From IMG/VR virus record IMGVR_UViG_3300024336_000019, positions 1-40,217 of that record: 40,217 nt of DNA; one strand, given 5' to 3'. Positions 33,348 through 39,559 of the stretch are shown here, one piece after another (the first letter of the stretch is position 1; every line of letters starts with the position of its first letter). Source of the DNA: a virus. The translations under genes were made by a program, and so were the position numbers. Under the pieces are notes generated by a model, which searched no databases, was not told the DNA's origin, and saw only the letters and a list, made by a program, of their open reading frames with translations.

Positions 33348-34511
33348 ATGAGTTGTAAAATATTTTCACTAGGTGAGACAGTACATAGTAAAGGCACAAG
33401 GTTATTTTTAGGTGAGAATTCATGTCATAGAAACATTCAGACATATCATGATCCGAAGTATCCTTGGATTCTGGACTTTGCAGAAGAGATGAGAAGTATT
33501 GGTAATTGGAGTAAGAATGAGATTGACTTATCAAAGGAGAAGAAAGACTTTGAATCACTAGATGAAGCCGGTAAGCATATCTATGAAGCAGGTTTAAAGT
33601 TTGCTATTACATTAGATAGTTGTGCTGGTCGTGCCCCTCTTCAGTTGTTTAATAATGGTGGTATATCTAATAACCCTGAATGGGAATTATATATTACAAA
33701 TCACCAGAACAATGAGTTACTGCATTCAGAGTCTTATACGGAAATGGTTCGTGCAATCTATAATGATGTAGACCTATTCGTTGATTCTATCACATCGGAT
33801 CCAGAAGTACAGAAAAGAGCTACTTCTATTTTAGGCGCATTCGATTGGGCAACAGGTGTATTTGATAGAATGGATGCTAACTCAACCGCTGTTAATCATG
33901 GTATGGCAAAACCTTTCCCTGAAGTTGATGAAAAGATGATTAAGACTGCAATTTACAAAGCTGCACTTGTTCTTAATATGTTTGAAGGTATTAGATTCTT
34001 CTGTACATTCGTTACTAACTGGAGTTTCTCTGAGCAACCAACTAAACTTATGGCTGGCTCAAGTAATATCTTTAAGCTAATTGCAAGAGATGAGATGATC
34101 CATTTAGATATTGTTCAACGTGTACTTAAAATGCTACGAACAGATGAGAGTGAAGGATTCGTTGAGATTGCACAAGAGCTTGAAGATGAAACATATGAAA
34201 TGTTTGAAGTAGCATATAAAGAAGAGATGGATTGGGTTGAATATCTATTCTCTAAAGGCACTCCCCTGATTGGTATGAATGAACATATCTTGAAAGAGTA
34301 CATGGATTATATCTTTGTGGTACGGATGACCAACATTGGTTTAAATCCATCTAAGCTAGGTCTTGCTATTGGACATAATCCATTACCGTGGGTAGATAAT
34401 TACCTTGATTCAACTAATGTTAAGAGTGCACCGCAAGAGATTGAGAGTGTTAACTACATCGCTGCTATTGATTCAAGTAAAGATGAAGACTTTGATATGG
34501 AGGATTTATAA
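33348..34511 (+). CDS. nrdB: Ribonucleotide reductase class Ia small subunit NrdB
   Basis: A 387-residue ferritin-like radical subunit. Iron ligands are visible in TLDSCAGR (Asp), ELLHSESY (Glu, His and the radical Tyr at the E. coli spacing of four after His) and RDEMIH. The tyrosyl radical residue is present, so this is class Ia rather than a Tyr-less subtype. The frame is open to an ATG-like start at 33297, but ATG 33348 has AAGGAG at the right distance and gives the normal N-terminus. The stop is followed after one base by the TusE-like start. Confidence 0.95.
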   Translation: MSCKIFSLGETVHSKGTRLFLGENSCHRNIQTYHDPKYPWILDFAEEMRSIGNWSKNEIDLSKEKKDFESLDEAGKHIYEAGLKFAITLDSCAGRAPLQLFNNGGISNNPEWELYITNHQNNELLHSESYTEMVRAIYNDVDLFVDSITSDPEVQKRATSILGAFDWATGVFDRMDANSTAVNHGMAKPFPEVDEKMIKTAIYKAALVLNMFEGIRFFCTFVTNWSFSEQPTKLMAGSSNIFKLIARDEMIHLDIVQRVLKMLRTDESEGFVEIAQELEDETYEMFEVAYKEEMDWVEYLFSKGTPLIGMNEHILKEYMDYIFVVRMTNIGLNPSKLGLAIGHNPLPWVDNYLDSTNVKSAPQEIESVNYIAAIDSSKDEDFDMEDL

Positions 34512-34512
34512 T

Positions 34513-34800
34513 ATGTTAGATAGAACAGGAAATGGATACCTTGAGGATCCAACAATTTGGTCGGAAGAAATAATGTTTGAAATGGCCAAGGAAGATGACA
34601 TTGTATTAACAGAGTCTATGGTAAAGCAAATTATGCAAGCAAGAGAATACTTTGAAGAGAATCAAGCCGTGCCACCAATTAGAACATTCTCTAAGTATGT
34701 TGGTATTGATAAGAAGGTGCTATTCAAAGAATGGTTGACAGGTCCAATGAAACCTATTAGTAAGTATGGCGGAATGCCACAACCACGAGGTTGCGTGTAA
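34513..34800 (+). CDS. TusE/DsrC-like sulfur-carrier protein
   Basis: A 95-residue protein. LTESMVKQIMQAREYFEEN, PPIRTFSKYVG and the C-terminal GPMKPISKYGGMPQPRGCV match the DsrC/TusE fold signature (GPxxxxxxxxGLPxPxGCV). The penultimate Cys is kept. The second DsrC cysteine, 11 residues earlier, is Ser here, which points to TusE (tRNA 2-thiouridine pathway) or a regulatory relative rather than sulfite-reducing DsrC. The start is fixed by the nrdB stop just before it; a longer open frame upstream overlaps nrdB and is not used. It ends 7 bases before the next -35. Confidence 0.82.
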   Translation: MLDRTGNGYLEDPTIWSEEIMFEMAKEDDIVLTESMVKQIMQAREYFEENQAVPPIRTFSKYVGIDKKVLFKEWLTGPMKPISKYGGMPQPRGCV

Positions 34801-34807
34801 ATAACGG

Positions 34808-34836
34808 TGTACATTTGCTGAGAAATATGTTATAAT
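34808..34836 (+). promoter_or_regulatory. T4-early-like promoter for the small membrane gene and tmRNA
   Basis: TGTACA (34808-34813), 17-bp spacer, TATAAT (34831-34836). A late-type TATAAATA box follows at 34852. Confidence 0.85.
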
Positions 34837-34851
34837 AGATATATTAAAATG

Positions 34852-34859
34852 TATAAATA
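34852..34859 (+). promoter_or_regulatory. Possible T4-late-type promoter box
   Basis: TATAAATA in a noncoding leader, about 20 bases after the early -10. If used, transcription would start near 34865. The leader downstream also holds CTATTC/GAATAG (6 bp) and ACAAC/GTTGT hairpins. Confidence 0.45.
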
Positions 34860-34940
34860 AATTTGCTATTCGTCTGAATAGTTAATGTAAGACAACCGGG
34901 ACGTTGTGAAACTATTTTAAAACAACAAGAGGTAAGAAAT

Positions 34941-35159
34941 ATGTTAGATAAAATCAATGCTTGGATCAAAGCAGGTACAGAAACTGGTGTAGCACTAATT
35001 GCATTTGCAATCGTATTACAGGTTATTTTCGGTGGAACGGTTCCATTTGTAGGTGGTGACATCATCGCTACAATTACTGGTATCGTATCACAACTTGGTG
35101 CTCAAGGCCTAGTAGGTCTAGTAGCAGCGGCAGTACTATATAAGTTATTTAATAAGTAA
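34941..35159 (+). CDS. Small membrane protein, two hydrophobic segments (72 aa)
   Basis: A 72-residue protein with two hydrophobic, glycine-rich stretches, about residues 15-37 (TGVALIAFAIVLQVIFGG) and 50-68 (SQLGAQGLVGLVAAAVLY), separated by FVGGDIIATITG. No signal peptide; ends LFNK. I associate similar small proteins with marine T4-like phages but not with a proven function; a holin-like or membrane-adaptation role is possible. AGAGGTAAGAAAT precedes the start. The split tmRNA follows directly. Confidence 0.65.
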   Translation: MLDKINAWIKAGTETGVALIAFAIVLQVIFGGTVPFVGGDIIATITGIVSQLGAQGLVGLVAAAVLYKLFNK

Positions 35160-35205
35160 TAGCTCAAAGTTTAGTAGAACTTAAAACTGCGAACCACTTC
35201 ATAAT

Positions 35206-35510
35206 GGGAGATAAGGTTAGGCTAAAGTCTATCGAGTGCTTCCACCAAATTTGGTAATTTATTACCATTTACTATTGATTGGAGTTATGATACACGGTGG
35301 TTCGAACCCACCCATCTCCACCAAAAGTGTATTATTAACAGTATGCTTTTGATGGGGATGACTTGGAATCGACATCGTAACAGAAGGTTAATAGTTGTAA
35401 GACCCAAAGTAAACGCTAACGCAAATACTTACGCAATCGCAGCCTGATAGGCATAGTGTGATTTGAGGATTTAGGCAGGATGAACCTTATAACCAAATCA
35501 TCCTCCACCA
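35206..35510 (+). ncRNA. ssrA: Circularly permuted (two-piece) tmRNA
   Basis: The acceptor piece comes first: T-arm GGTGG-TTCGAAC-CCACC (35296-35312), acceptor strand CATCTCC, A, CCA (35313-35323). A 30-base spacer with AAAAG/CTTTT ends follows, then the coding piece starting GGGGATG at 35354. GGGGATG pairs with CATCTCC over 7 bp with one G-U. A long P2-type helix also joins the pieces: 35373-35381 with 35284-35292, and 35388-35395 with 35271-35278. A further perfect 8-bp pairing links ATAAGGTT (35211-35218) with AACCTTAT (35483-35490). The outer ends are approximate. It rescues stalled ribosomes and tags the product for proteolysis. Confidence 0.88.
35415..35450 (+). other. tmRNA tag reading frame ANANTYAIAA with two stops
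   Basis: Ten codons GCT to GCC read ANANTYAIAA, followed by TGA and TAG in frame. It has the same length and ending as the E. coli tag ANDENYALAA; A1, N2, Y6, A7, A9 and A10 are shared. The Ala-Ala end is the ClpXP recognition signal in the E. coli tag. Confidence 0.9.
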
Positions 35511-35557
35511 AATTATAGTATATATAGATTGATTGATTAATTTACAGGAATGATTAA

Positions 35558-35812
35558 ATGAACCACAATATTATATGGACAACTAACTACTGTCCATTTT
35601 GTGACAAAGCAAAGAGGCTTTTAGACAAAGCTAACATTGAATATGAAACACGGCTAGTTGATGAAGTGCAATGGACTAAAGCTGACTTACTAACATTAGC
35701 GCCTAACGCTACAACATACCCGCAAATCTTTTTAAACGATAACCATATTGGTGGTTCTGACGAATTAGAAGCATATCTATTTTTAGAGGAGACTTCTTTC
35801 GATGATCTGTAG
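35558..35812 (+). CDS. nrdC: Glutaredoxin
   Basis: An 84-residue glutaredoxin-fold protein with active site CPFC near the N-terminus, TYPQIF as the cis-proline strand and HIGGSDELEAYL as the glutathione-site segment. It should reduce the phage NrdA/NrdB reductase, the role of T4 NrdC. TTACAGGAATGATTA lies upstream. It overlaps the next frame by 11 bases. The class is certain; reductase pairing is inferred from the family and the nearby nrd genes. Confidence 0.9.
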   Translation: MNHNIIWTTNYCPFCDKAKRLLDKANIEYETRLVDEVQWTKADLLTLAPNATTYPQIFLNDNHIGGSDELEAYLFLEETSFDDL

Positions 35813-35960
35813 AGAGTGTAATACAGAATATGAAGTTCTAGTTGATGTTGATGTTAAAGAAATGGTATCAACTGCTGAAATGGACATGGACACACCCTAC
35901 TGCCCTTTCTGTGGTGAAGAGCAGGAGTGGCGAGATGGATTCGACGAAGTGGACGTATAA
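35802..35960 (+). CDS. Small zinc-ribbon protein (52 aa)
   Basis: A 52-residue acidic protein with two CxxC pairs: ICREC at the N-terminus and YCPFCGEE at 33-40. This is a minimal zinc ribbon. It overlaps the glutaredoxin stop and the GIY-YIG start, each in a different frame. AGAGGAG is upstream. Such small ribbons in phages can bind RNA polymerase or nucleic acid, but nothing here decides its role. Confidence 0.7.
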   Translation: MICRECNTEYEVLVDVDVKEMVSTAEMDMDTPYCPFCGEEQEWRDGFDEVDV

Positions 35961-36381
35961 AGGAGAAGAGTTTACTTCAGAAGATGTTGGTGAGTACTAT
36001 GGGTTTATCTACCGCATCACTAATCTTAGTAATGGACACGACTATCTTGGGAGAAAATATTTTAAAAGTAAGAGAAAACTTAAGCCTCTCAAAGGTAAAA
36101 AGAATAAAAGACACCGGATAGTTGAAACTGACTGGAAAGACTACTATGGTTCATCAAAAAGATTGTTAGAAGACATTGAAGAGTTAGGAAAGGAAAACTT
36201 TACAAGAGAAATCATAGAGCTATGTACTACAAGAGGTAATACAAACTATGCGGAATTGGTATGGCAAGTAAATGAAGAAGTGTTATTGAGAGAAGATTCT
36301 TATAATGGTATTATTGCTATTAAGATAGGGGTTGGATCAGTTAAAAATTATATAATGGAGAAAGAAGATGGTAATAGTTGA
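35935..36381 (+). CDS. GIY-YIG nuclease
   Basis: A 148-residue single-domain protein. GFIYRI and HDYLGRKYF replace GIY and YIG. Then come a lysine-rich segment, DYYGSS and a late acidic helix with NYAELVWQ, where the Glu may bind metal. Free-standing GIY-YIG proteins in T4-like phages include homing endonucleases (Seg) and endonuclease II. Nothing in the sequence shows which, and no target insertion can be seen. CAGGAG lies 8 bases before the ATG. It overlaps the rnh start by 14 bases, so it is well integrated in the operon. Confidence 0.8.
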   Translation: MDSTKWTYKGEEFTSEDVGEYYGFIYRITNLSNGHDYLGRKYFKSKRKLKPLKGKKNKRHRIVETDWKDYYGSSKRLLEDIEELGKENFTREIIELCTTRGNTNYAELVWQVNEEVLLREDSYNGIIAIKIGVGSVKNYIMEKEDGNS

Positions 36382-37228
36382 TTATAATGGTATAGGCATT
36401 GGTTCTATAATGGGCCAATTGGGTAGAGGAGAAGAGTTAAGTGAAGAGCTTATTCGTCACGTAATTTTAAATAACTTACGCTCATACCGAGTTAAGTATC
36501 CTGAACATACCTACGGTCGGATGGTTATTGCATGTGATTCACGATCGTGGCGTAGAGATGTATTCCCTGAATATAAAGCTGCACGTACTACAAGTAAAAT
36601 TGATGATGGTAAAGACTGGACGGAGATTTTTAGAATCTTAGATGTAGTTACTAATGATATCCGTGAGAACTTCCCGTATGCGGTGATTCGAGTAGAGAGT
36701 GCTGAAGCTGATGATATCATTGGTGCCTTGGTAGTCCACAAATCTGAGCCTCTTACAGGTGAGAAGATTGTTATTATTTCTGCTGATAAAGACTTTATTC
36801 AATTGCATCACCAAGGTCAAGTAATTCAATATAGTCCTATGCAACAAAAGATGGTTAAACCTGAATCTACGTCTCAACGATATGCATTTGAACATCTTAT
36901 GAAAGGTGATTCGGGTGATGGTGTTCCAAATGTGTTAAGCCCTGATAACTCTTTCACTGATAAGATTAGACAAACCCCAATGAGAAAGAAACTACTAGAC
37001 GAATGGTGGAATCATAAAGATGATCTTAAAGCTATTATGCCTGAAGAAGCATTTAGAAATTATATGAGAAATAGAGAAGTGATTGATCTAGATAGAACAC
37101 CACAAAAGATTAAAGATGAATCGATTAAACAATACGAAACGTATAAATACCCTAAAGCAGGAAGTGTTTTAAACTTCTTGATTGAAAAACGAATGAATTT
37201 ATTAATTGAATGTGCCGGAGAGTTTTAG
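36368..37228 (+). CDS. rnh: RNase H / 5'-3' exonuclease (T4 Rnh-like, FEN-1 family)
   Basis: A 286-residue flap nuclease family member (T4 Rnh 305) that removes RNA primers from lagging-strand fragments. Catalytic acidic motifs are VDYNGIG, CDSRSWRRDVFPEYKAAR, ESAEADDIIGAL, SADKDF and GDSGDGVPNV (helix-3-turn-helix). The start, ATGGTAATAG, lies within the preceding gene with GGAGAAAG upstream. A TATAAATA at 37142 inside the gene could in principle be a late promoter for the next gene but may be chance. Confidence 0.93.
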   Translation: MVIVDYNGIGIGSIMGQLGRGEELSEELIRHVILNNLRSYRVKYPEHTYGRMVIACDSRSWRRDVFPEYKAARTTSKIDDGKDWTEIFRILDVVTNDIRENFPYAVIRVESAEADDIIGALVVHKSEPLTGEKIVIISADKDFIQLHHQGQVIQYSPMQQKMVKPESTSQRYAFEHLMKGDSGDGVPNVLSPDNSFTDKIRQTPMRKKLLDEWWNHKDDLKAIMPEEAFRNYMRNREVIDLDRTPQKIKDESIKQYETYKYPKAGSVLNFLIEKRMNLLIECAGEF

Positions 37229-37229
37229 G

Positions 37230-37625
37230 ATGGAAATATACGAAGTATTAGAAGCAGTAGAAGCAGCTTTAACAAGAGAAGATAAAATGAAAGTGATTGC
37301 TAATAACGATAGTCTTGGTTTGCGCGATATATTAAAAGTTAACTTTAATAAAAAAATTAAGTTAAACATTGATAAAGGTGTTAATTGGACTCCATCAGAA
37401 ACACATACTCAATCGTTAAAGGATATTACAAAACATTTACCAGCGTTAACCAACACTGAACTTGATAAAGCTAGAGCAACTAAATCATTTAAAGCTATGC
37501 TTGAACAAATCCACCCAATGGACGCTCAAGTATTACAAAATGCTGCTAAAGGTAAATTAAAATATAAAGGATTAACATCAGCATTAGTTGAAGAAGTATA
37601 TGGAAATAAATTTATCTCTAAATGA
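37230..37625 (+). CDS. Conserved phage protein downstream of rnh (DUF6433-like)
   Basis: A 131-residue, mostly helical, basic protein. The LRDILKVNFNKKIKLNIDKG segment near residue 34 resembles the family annotated as DUF6433, usually placed after rnh in T4-like marine phages. Function unknown. The frame is open from a TTG at 37206, but ATG 37230, just beyond the rnh stop and with GGAGAG upstream, is preferred. A strong hairpin follows its stop. Confidence 0.65.
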   Translation: MEIYEVLEAVEAALTREDKMKVIANNDSLGLRDILKVNFNKKIKLNIDKGVNWTPSETHTQSLKDITKHLPALTNTELDKARATKSFKAMLEQIHPMDAQVLQNAAKGKLKYKGLTSALVEEVYGNKFISK

Positions 37626-37627
37626 TT

Positions 37628-37668
37628 TTGCTATAATCACAGTATTTCTTATAGCAATTTGCTGTTTT
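37628..37668 (+). terminator. Intrinsic terminator
   Basis: TTGCTATAA (37628-37636) and TTATAGCAA (37649-37657) are perfect 9-bp complements around a 12-base loop, followed by TTTGCTGTTTTTATT. The 5' arm contains TGCTATAAT, which could also act as a -10 for the next gene. Confidence 0.65.
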
Positions 37669-37697
37669 TATTATTGTGCCACACATCTAAATGAATA

Positions 37698-37949
37698 ATG
37701 CCAGTATATAACTTCGAACATAATAAAACTAAAGAAATTTGGGAAGACACTATGCCTTACGCAGATAAAGCTGCTTATATGGAAGAACATAATTGTCGTA
37801 CAATATTCTTAACAACCCCTACGTTCGCTCGATCTTCGGGTGATCTCTATTCAAACACCAATGATGACTTCAAGGCTAAAATGAAAGGCCTTAAGAAACA
37901 CTATCCAACTAAAGGTCCTAATAGAGCTTCAGGCTTAGATAATTGGTAA
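37698..37949 (+). CDS. FmdB-like small protein lacking zinc cysteines
   Basis: An 83-residue protein starting MPVYNFEHNKTKEIWEDTM, the pattern of FmdB-type zinc-ribbon proteins (MPxYxFxC), but the cysteines of the ribbon are absent; the only Cys is at position 33. Similar Cys-less versions are common in T4-like phages. The ribosome-binding site is poor. It lies between a terminator and the next promoter. Function unknown. Confidence 0.65.
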   Translation: MPVYNFEHNKTKEIWEDTMPYADKAAYMEEHNCRTIFLTTPTFARSSGDLYSNTNDDFKAKMKGLKKHYPTKGPNRASGLDNW

Positions 37950-37966
37950 AATAGTTTAAATAACGG

Positions 37967-37995
37967 TGTACATTTACCGTGTTTTGTGTTATAAT
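37967..37995 (+). promoter_or_regulatory. T4-early-like promoter for the PD-(D/E)XK nuclease
   Basis: TGTACA (37967-37972), 17-bp spacer, TATAAT (37990-37995). The leader of about 20 bases is CA-rich without a Shine-Dalgarno. Confidence 0.85.
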
Positions 37996-38023
37996 AGATA
38001 TATTACAACAACAATAATACACT

Positions 38024-38692
38024 ATGTTTAAACATGAACCGATTGATTTAGGCTATGCTGATCTAGTATCATGCACAAAGGATACTGGTAGAACCTATAC
38101 AACCCCACCAAACGAACACGGTAGAAATACATATCCATCCATCACTACTATTTTAGGCGTGCAATCTAAAGAAGCAATCACTGCTTGGAAGAAGCGAGTC
38201 GGTGAAGATGTTGCTCGCCAAATAGGTTATCGTGCCAGTACCCGCGGGACAGCCGTTCATGAAATGGCAGAGAAATATGTTAACAACGATCCTATGTGGG
38301 GTGTAGCAATGCCTAATATTCTTGCAGACTTCATGCCTATTAAACCTATCCTTGACGAGAGACTATCACTTGTATATGGACAAGAGCTTGCATTATATTC
38401 TGACCATTTAAAACTTGCTGGACGAGTAGATTGTGTTGGAGTATTTGATGGTAAGATTTCTATTATTGATTATAAGACTAGTAAGAAGACCAAGAAGTTT
38501 GAGTGGGTTAAAAATTACTTCATCCAAGAAACATTTTATGCTATTGCTTGGGAAGAGAGAACAGGTATACCTATTAAACAATTAGTTACTATTATCGCGG
38601 TGGATGATGCTGAACCTCAAGTGTTTATTGAAGATCGTGATAATTGGGATAAGGAATTAGAGAGATGCATTAAGGAGTTTCATGAACAATAA
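38024..38692 (+). CDS. PD-(D/E)XK exonuclease (Cas4/RecB/MGME1-like)
   Basis: A 222-residue nuclease. Motifs in order: YPSITTILG, RGTAVHEMAEKY (motif with His), AGRVDCVGVFDG (Asp) and IIDYKTSKK (DxK), then QETFYAIAWEE (QxxxY). This is the RecB-family nuclease pattern with all catalytic residues, known in cyanophages as a putative exonuclease. It may process DNA ends in recombination or degrade host DNA. The leader lacks an evident ribosome-binding site (ACAATAATACACT). Overlaps the next small gene by 11 bases. Confidence 0.85.
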   Translation: MFKHEPIDLGYADLVSCTKDTGRTYTTPPNEHGRNTYPSITTILGVQSKEAITAWKKRVGEDVARQIGYRASTRGTAVHEMAEKYVNNDPMWGVAMPNILADFMPIKPILDERLSLVYGQELALYSDHLKLAGRVDCVGVFDGKISIIDYKTSKKTKKFEWVKNYFIQETFYAIAWEERTGIPIKQLVTIIAVDDAEPQVFIEDRDNWDKELERCIKEFHEQ

Positions 38693-38801
38693 AATAGACT
38701 TATGCGCTACGTGCACTAGAGCTCATAAAGACGGTTGTCCTATATGGCCAACTCTTAGAATCACACAGGAGTGCGTTGAATATATCCCTTTGGAGATATA
38801 A
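38682..38801 (+). CDS. Cys-rich microprotein (39 aa)
   Basis: A 39-residue frame with LCATCTRAHKDGCPIW and a fourth Cys in TQECVEY, so four cysteines that could hold one metal. AAGGAG lies 6 bases before the ATG, and the frame overlaps the nuclease stop. Its 3' end runs into the conserved hairpin, so the repeat supplies its last codons (EYIPLEI). Confidence 0.6.
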   Translation: MNNKIDLCATCTRAHKDGCPIWPTLRITQECVEYIPLEI

Positions 38802-38816
38802 AACCATATCTCTAAA
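38782..38816 (+). terminator. Third copy of the AAAACC-loop hairpin
   Basis: GAGATAT (38793-38799) and ATATCTC (38806-38812) pair perfectly around AAAACC. A first stem ATATCCC/GAGATAT lies upstream at 38782-38799. The T-run is replaced by TAAATAAT, so termination may be weaker than at the other two copies. Confidence 0.55.
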
Positions 38817-38842
38817 TAATCTGAAATTAGGCAGCTTTTACC

Positions 38843-38871
38843 TGTACTTTTACTCCAACTTATGGTATAAT
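38843..38871 (+). promoter_or_regulatory. Early-type promoter with conserved leader
   Basis: TGTACT (38843-38848), 17-bp spacer, TATAAT (38866-38871), extended TGG. The 5' leader is the same as those of the CobT-like and CobS-like genes. Confidence 0.85.
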
Positions 38872-38903
38872 AGAACTATAAACAATAAAAAAGGAAGTAA
38901 AAA

Positions 38904-39275
38904 ATGAAAAAGATAAAAGAGTTTAATAAAGCAACATTAGTAGAATTTCGTAACGAATTGAATGATCTATTAGCAAAATATGAAAAGAAGTCTGGTGTTG
39001 AATTGCAATCTAAAGGTATTAGGTATACATCAAATACTATTACAGTATCTGTTGAAGGTAAACTTACCGGTACACAATCTAAAGACGTTAAAGCTTTAGA
39101 ATTATTTACTAAGTTTAAAGAGAATGATATCATTGATATTAATCAACTAGGTAAAGTTAAGGTTGTTGGATATAACGTTAAAGCTAAAAAATATCCATAT
39201 ATTGTTGAAGCAACGAATGGTAAACAATACAAATTATCACATAATCAAGTTGAAGCTAGAAGAGGTATTGCATAA
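38904..39275 (+). CDS. Hypothetical protein (123 aa), co-regulated with CobT/CobS-like genes
   Basis: A 123-residue basic protein. The N-terminal 30 residues are a helix (FNKATLVEFRNELNDLLAKY). The C-terminal 45 residues, with IDINQLGKVKVVGYNVKAKKYP and YIVEATNGKQYKLS, look like a small beta-barrel of a type common in phage hypothetical proteins. Function unknown. The strong AAAAAAGGAAG site and the shared leader suggest high and coordinated early expression with the AAA+/VWA pair. The stop overlaps the next start. Confidence 0.7.
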   Translation: MKKIKEFNKATLVEFRNELNDLLAKYEKKSGVELQSKGIRYTSNTITVSVEGKLTGTQSKDVKALELFTKFKENDIIDINQLGKVKVVGYNVKAKKYPYIVEATNGKQYKLSHNQVEARRGIA

Positions 39276-39559
39276 TGAAAAGATATTCAAATAGTTTTGT
39301 AGGTACTTTTGATCCTACTGATGAAAAGATTGCAGAGATTAGAAAGACAATATCTGTAGCCAATAAGAAAACTGGTTCTAAATTGTATGTTAAATTAGCT
39401 GGTCGTGGAATCGATCGAATCGCTAAGATGACAAAATATTACATGCAGAAAGATAATGTAGACGAAAAAAGAGCGAGTTACTTCGCAAGATACAACGCTC
39501 AATCATATATTCCAATCTCTCTTGCAACAACAGTGGACGTATACATTTATGAAAGATAA
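39275..39559 (+). CDS. Hypothetical protein (94 aa)
   Basis: A 94-residue basic protein with KTGSKLYVKLAGRG and RIAKMTKYYM segments and a hydrophobic C-terminal strand (SLATTVDVYIYER). No family recognised. It begins on the last base of the preceding stop and overlaps the next gene by 11 bases, so it belongs to the same transcription unit. Confidence 0.6.
   Translation: MKRYSNSFVGTFDPTDEKIAEIRKTISVANKKTGSKLYVKLAGRGIDRIAKMTKYYMQKDNVDEKRASYFARYNAQSYIPISLATTVDVYIYER

Noticed and set aside
34405-34512. N-terminal extension of the TusE-like protein
   Set aside because: The extension is the shadow of nrdB in another frame; the ATG at 34513 gives the normal length of the family.
34513-34800. Dissimilatory sulfur oxidation gene dsrC
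   Set aside because: The second redox cysteine, 11 residues before the C-terminal one, is Ser, so a TusE-type role is more likely.
35206-35323. Ordinary tRNA with an intron
   Set aside because: The T-arm and CCA are canonical, but no anticodon arm can be folded upstream, and the acceptor pairs better with the downstream GGGGATG of the coding piece.
35842-35934. Longer start for the GIY-YIG gene
   Set aside because: The first 31 residues are a shadow of the zinc-ribbon gene; ATG 35935 has CAGGAG upstream.
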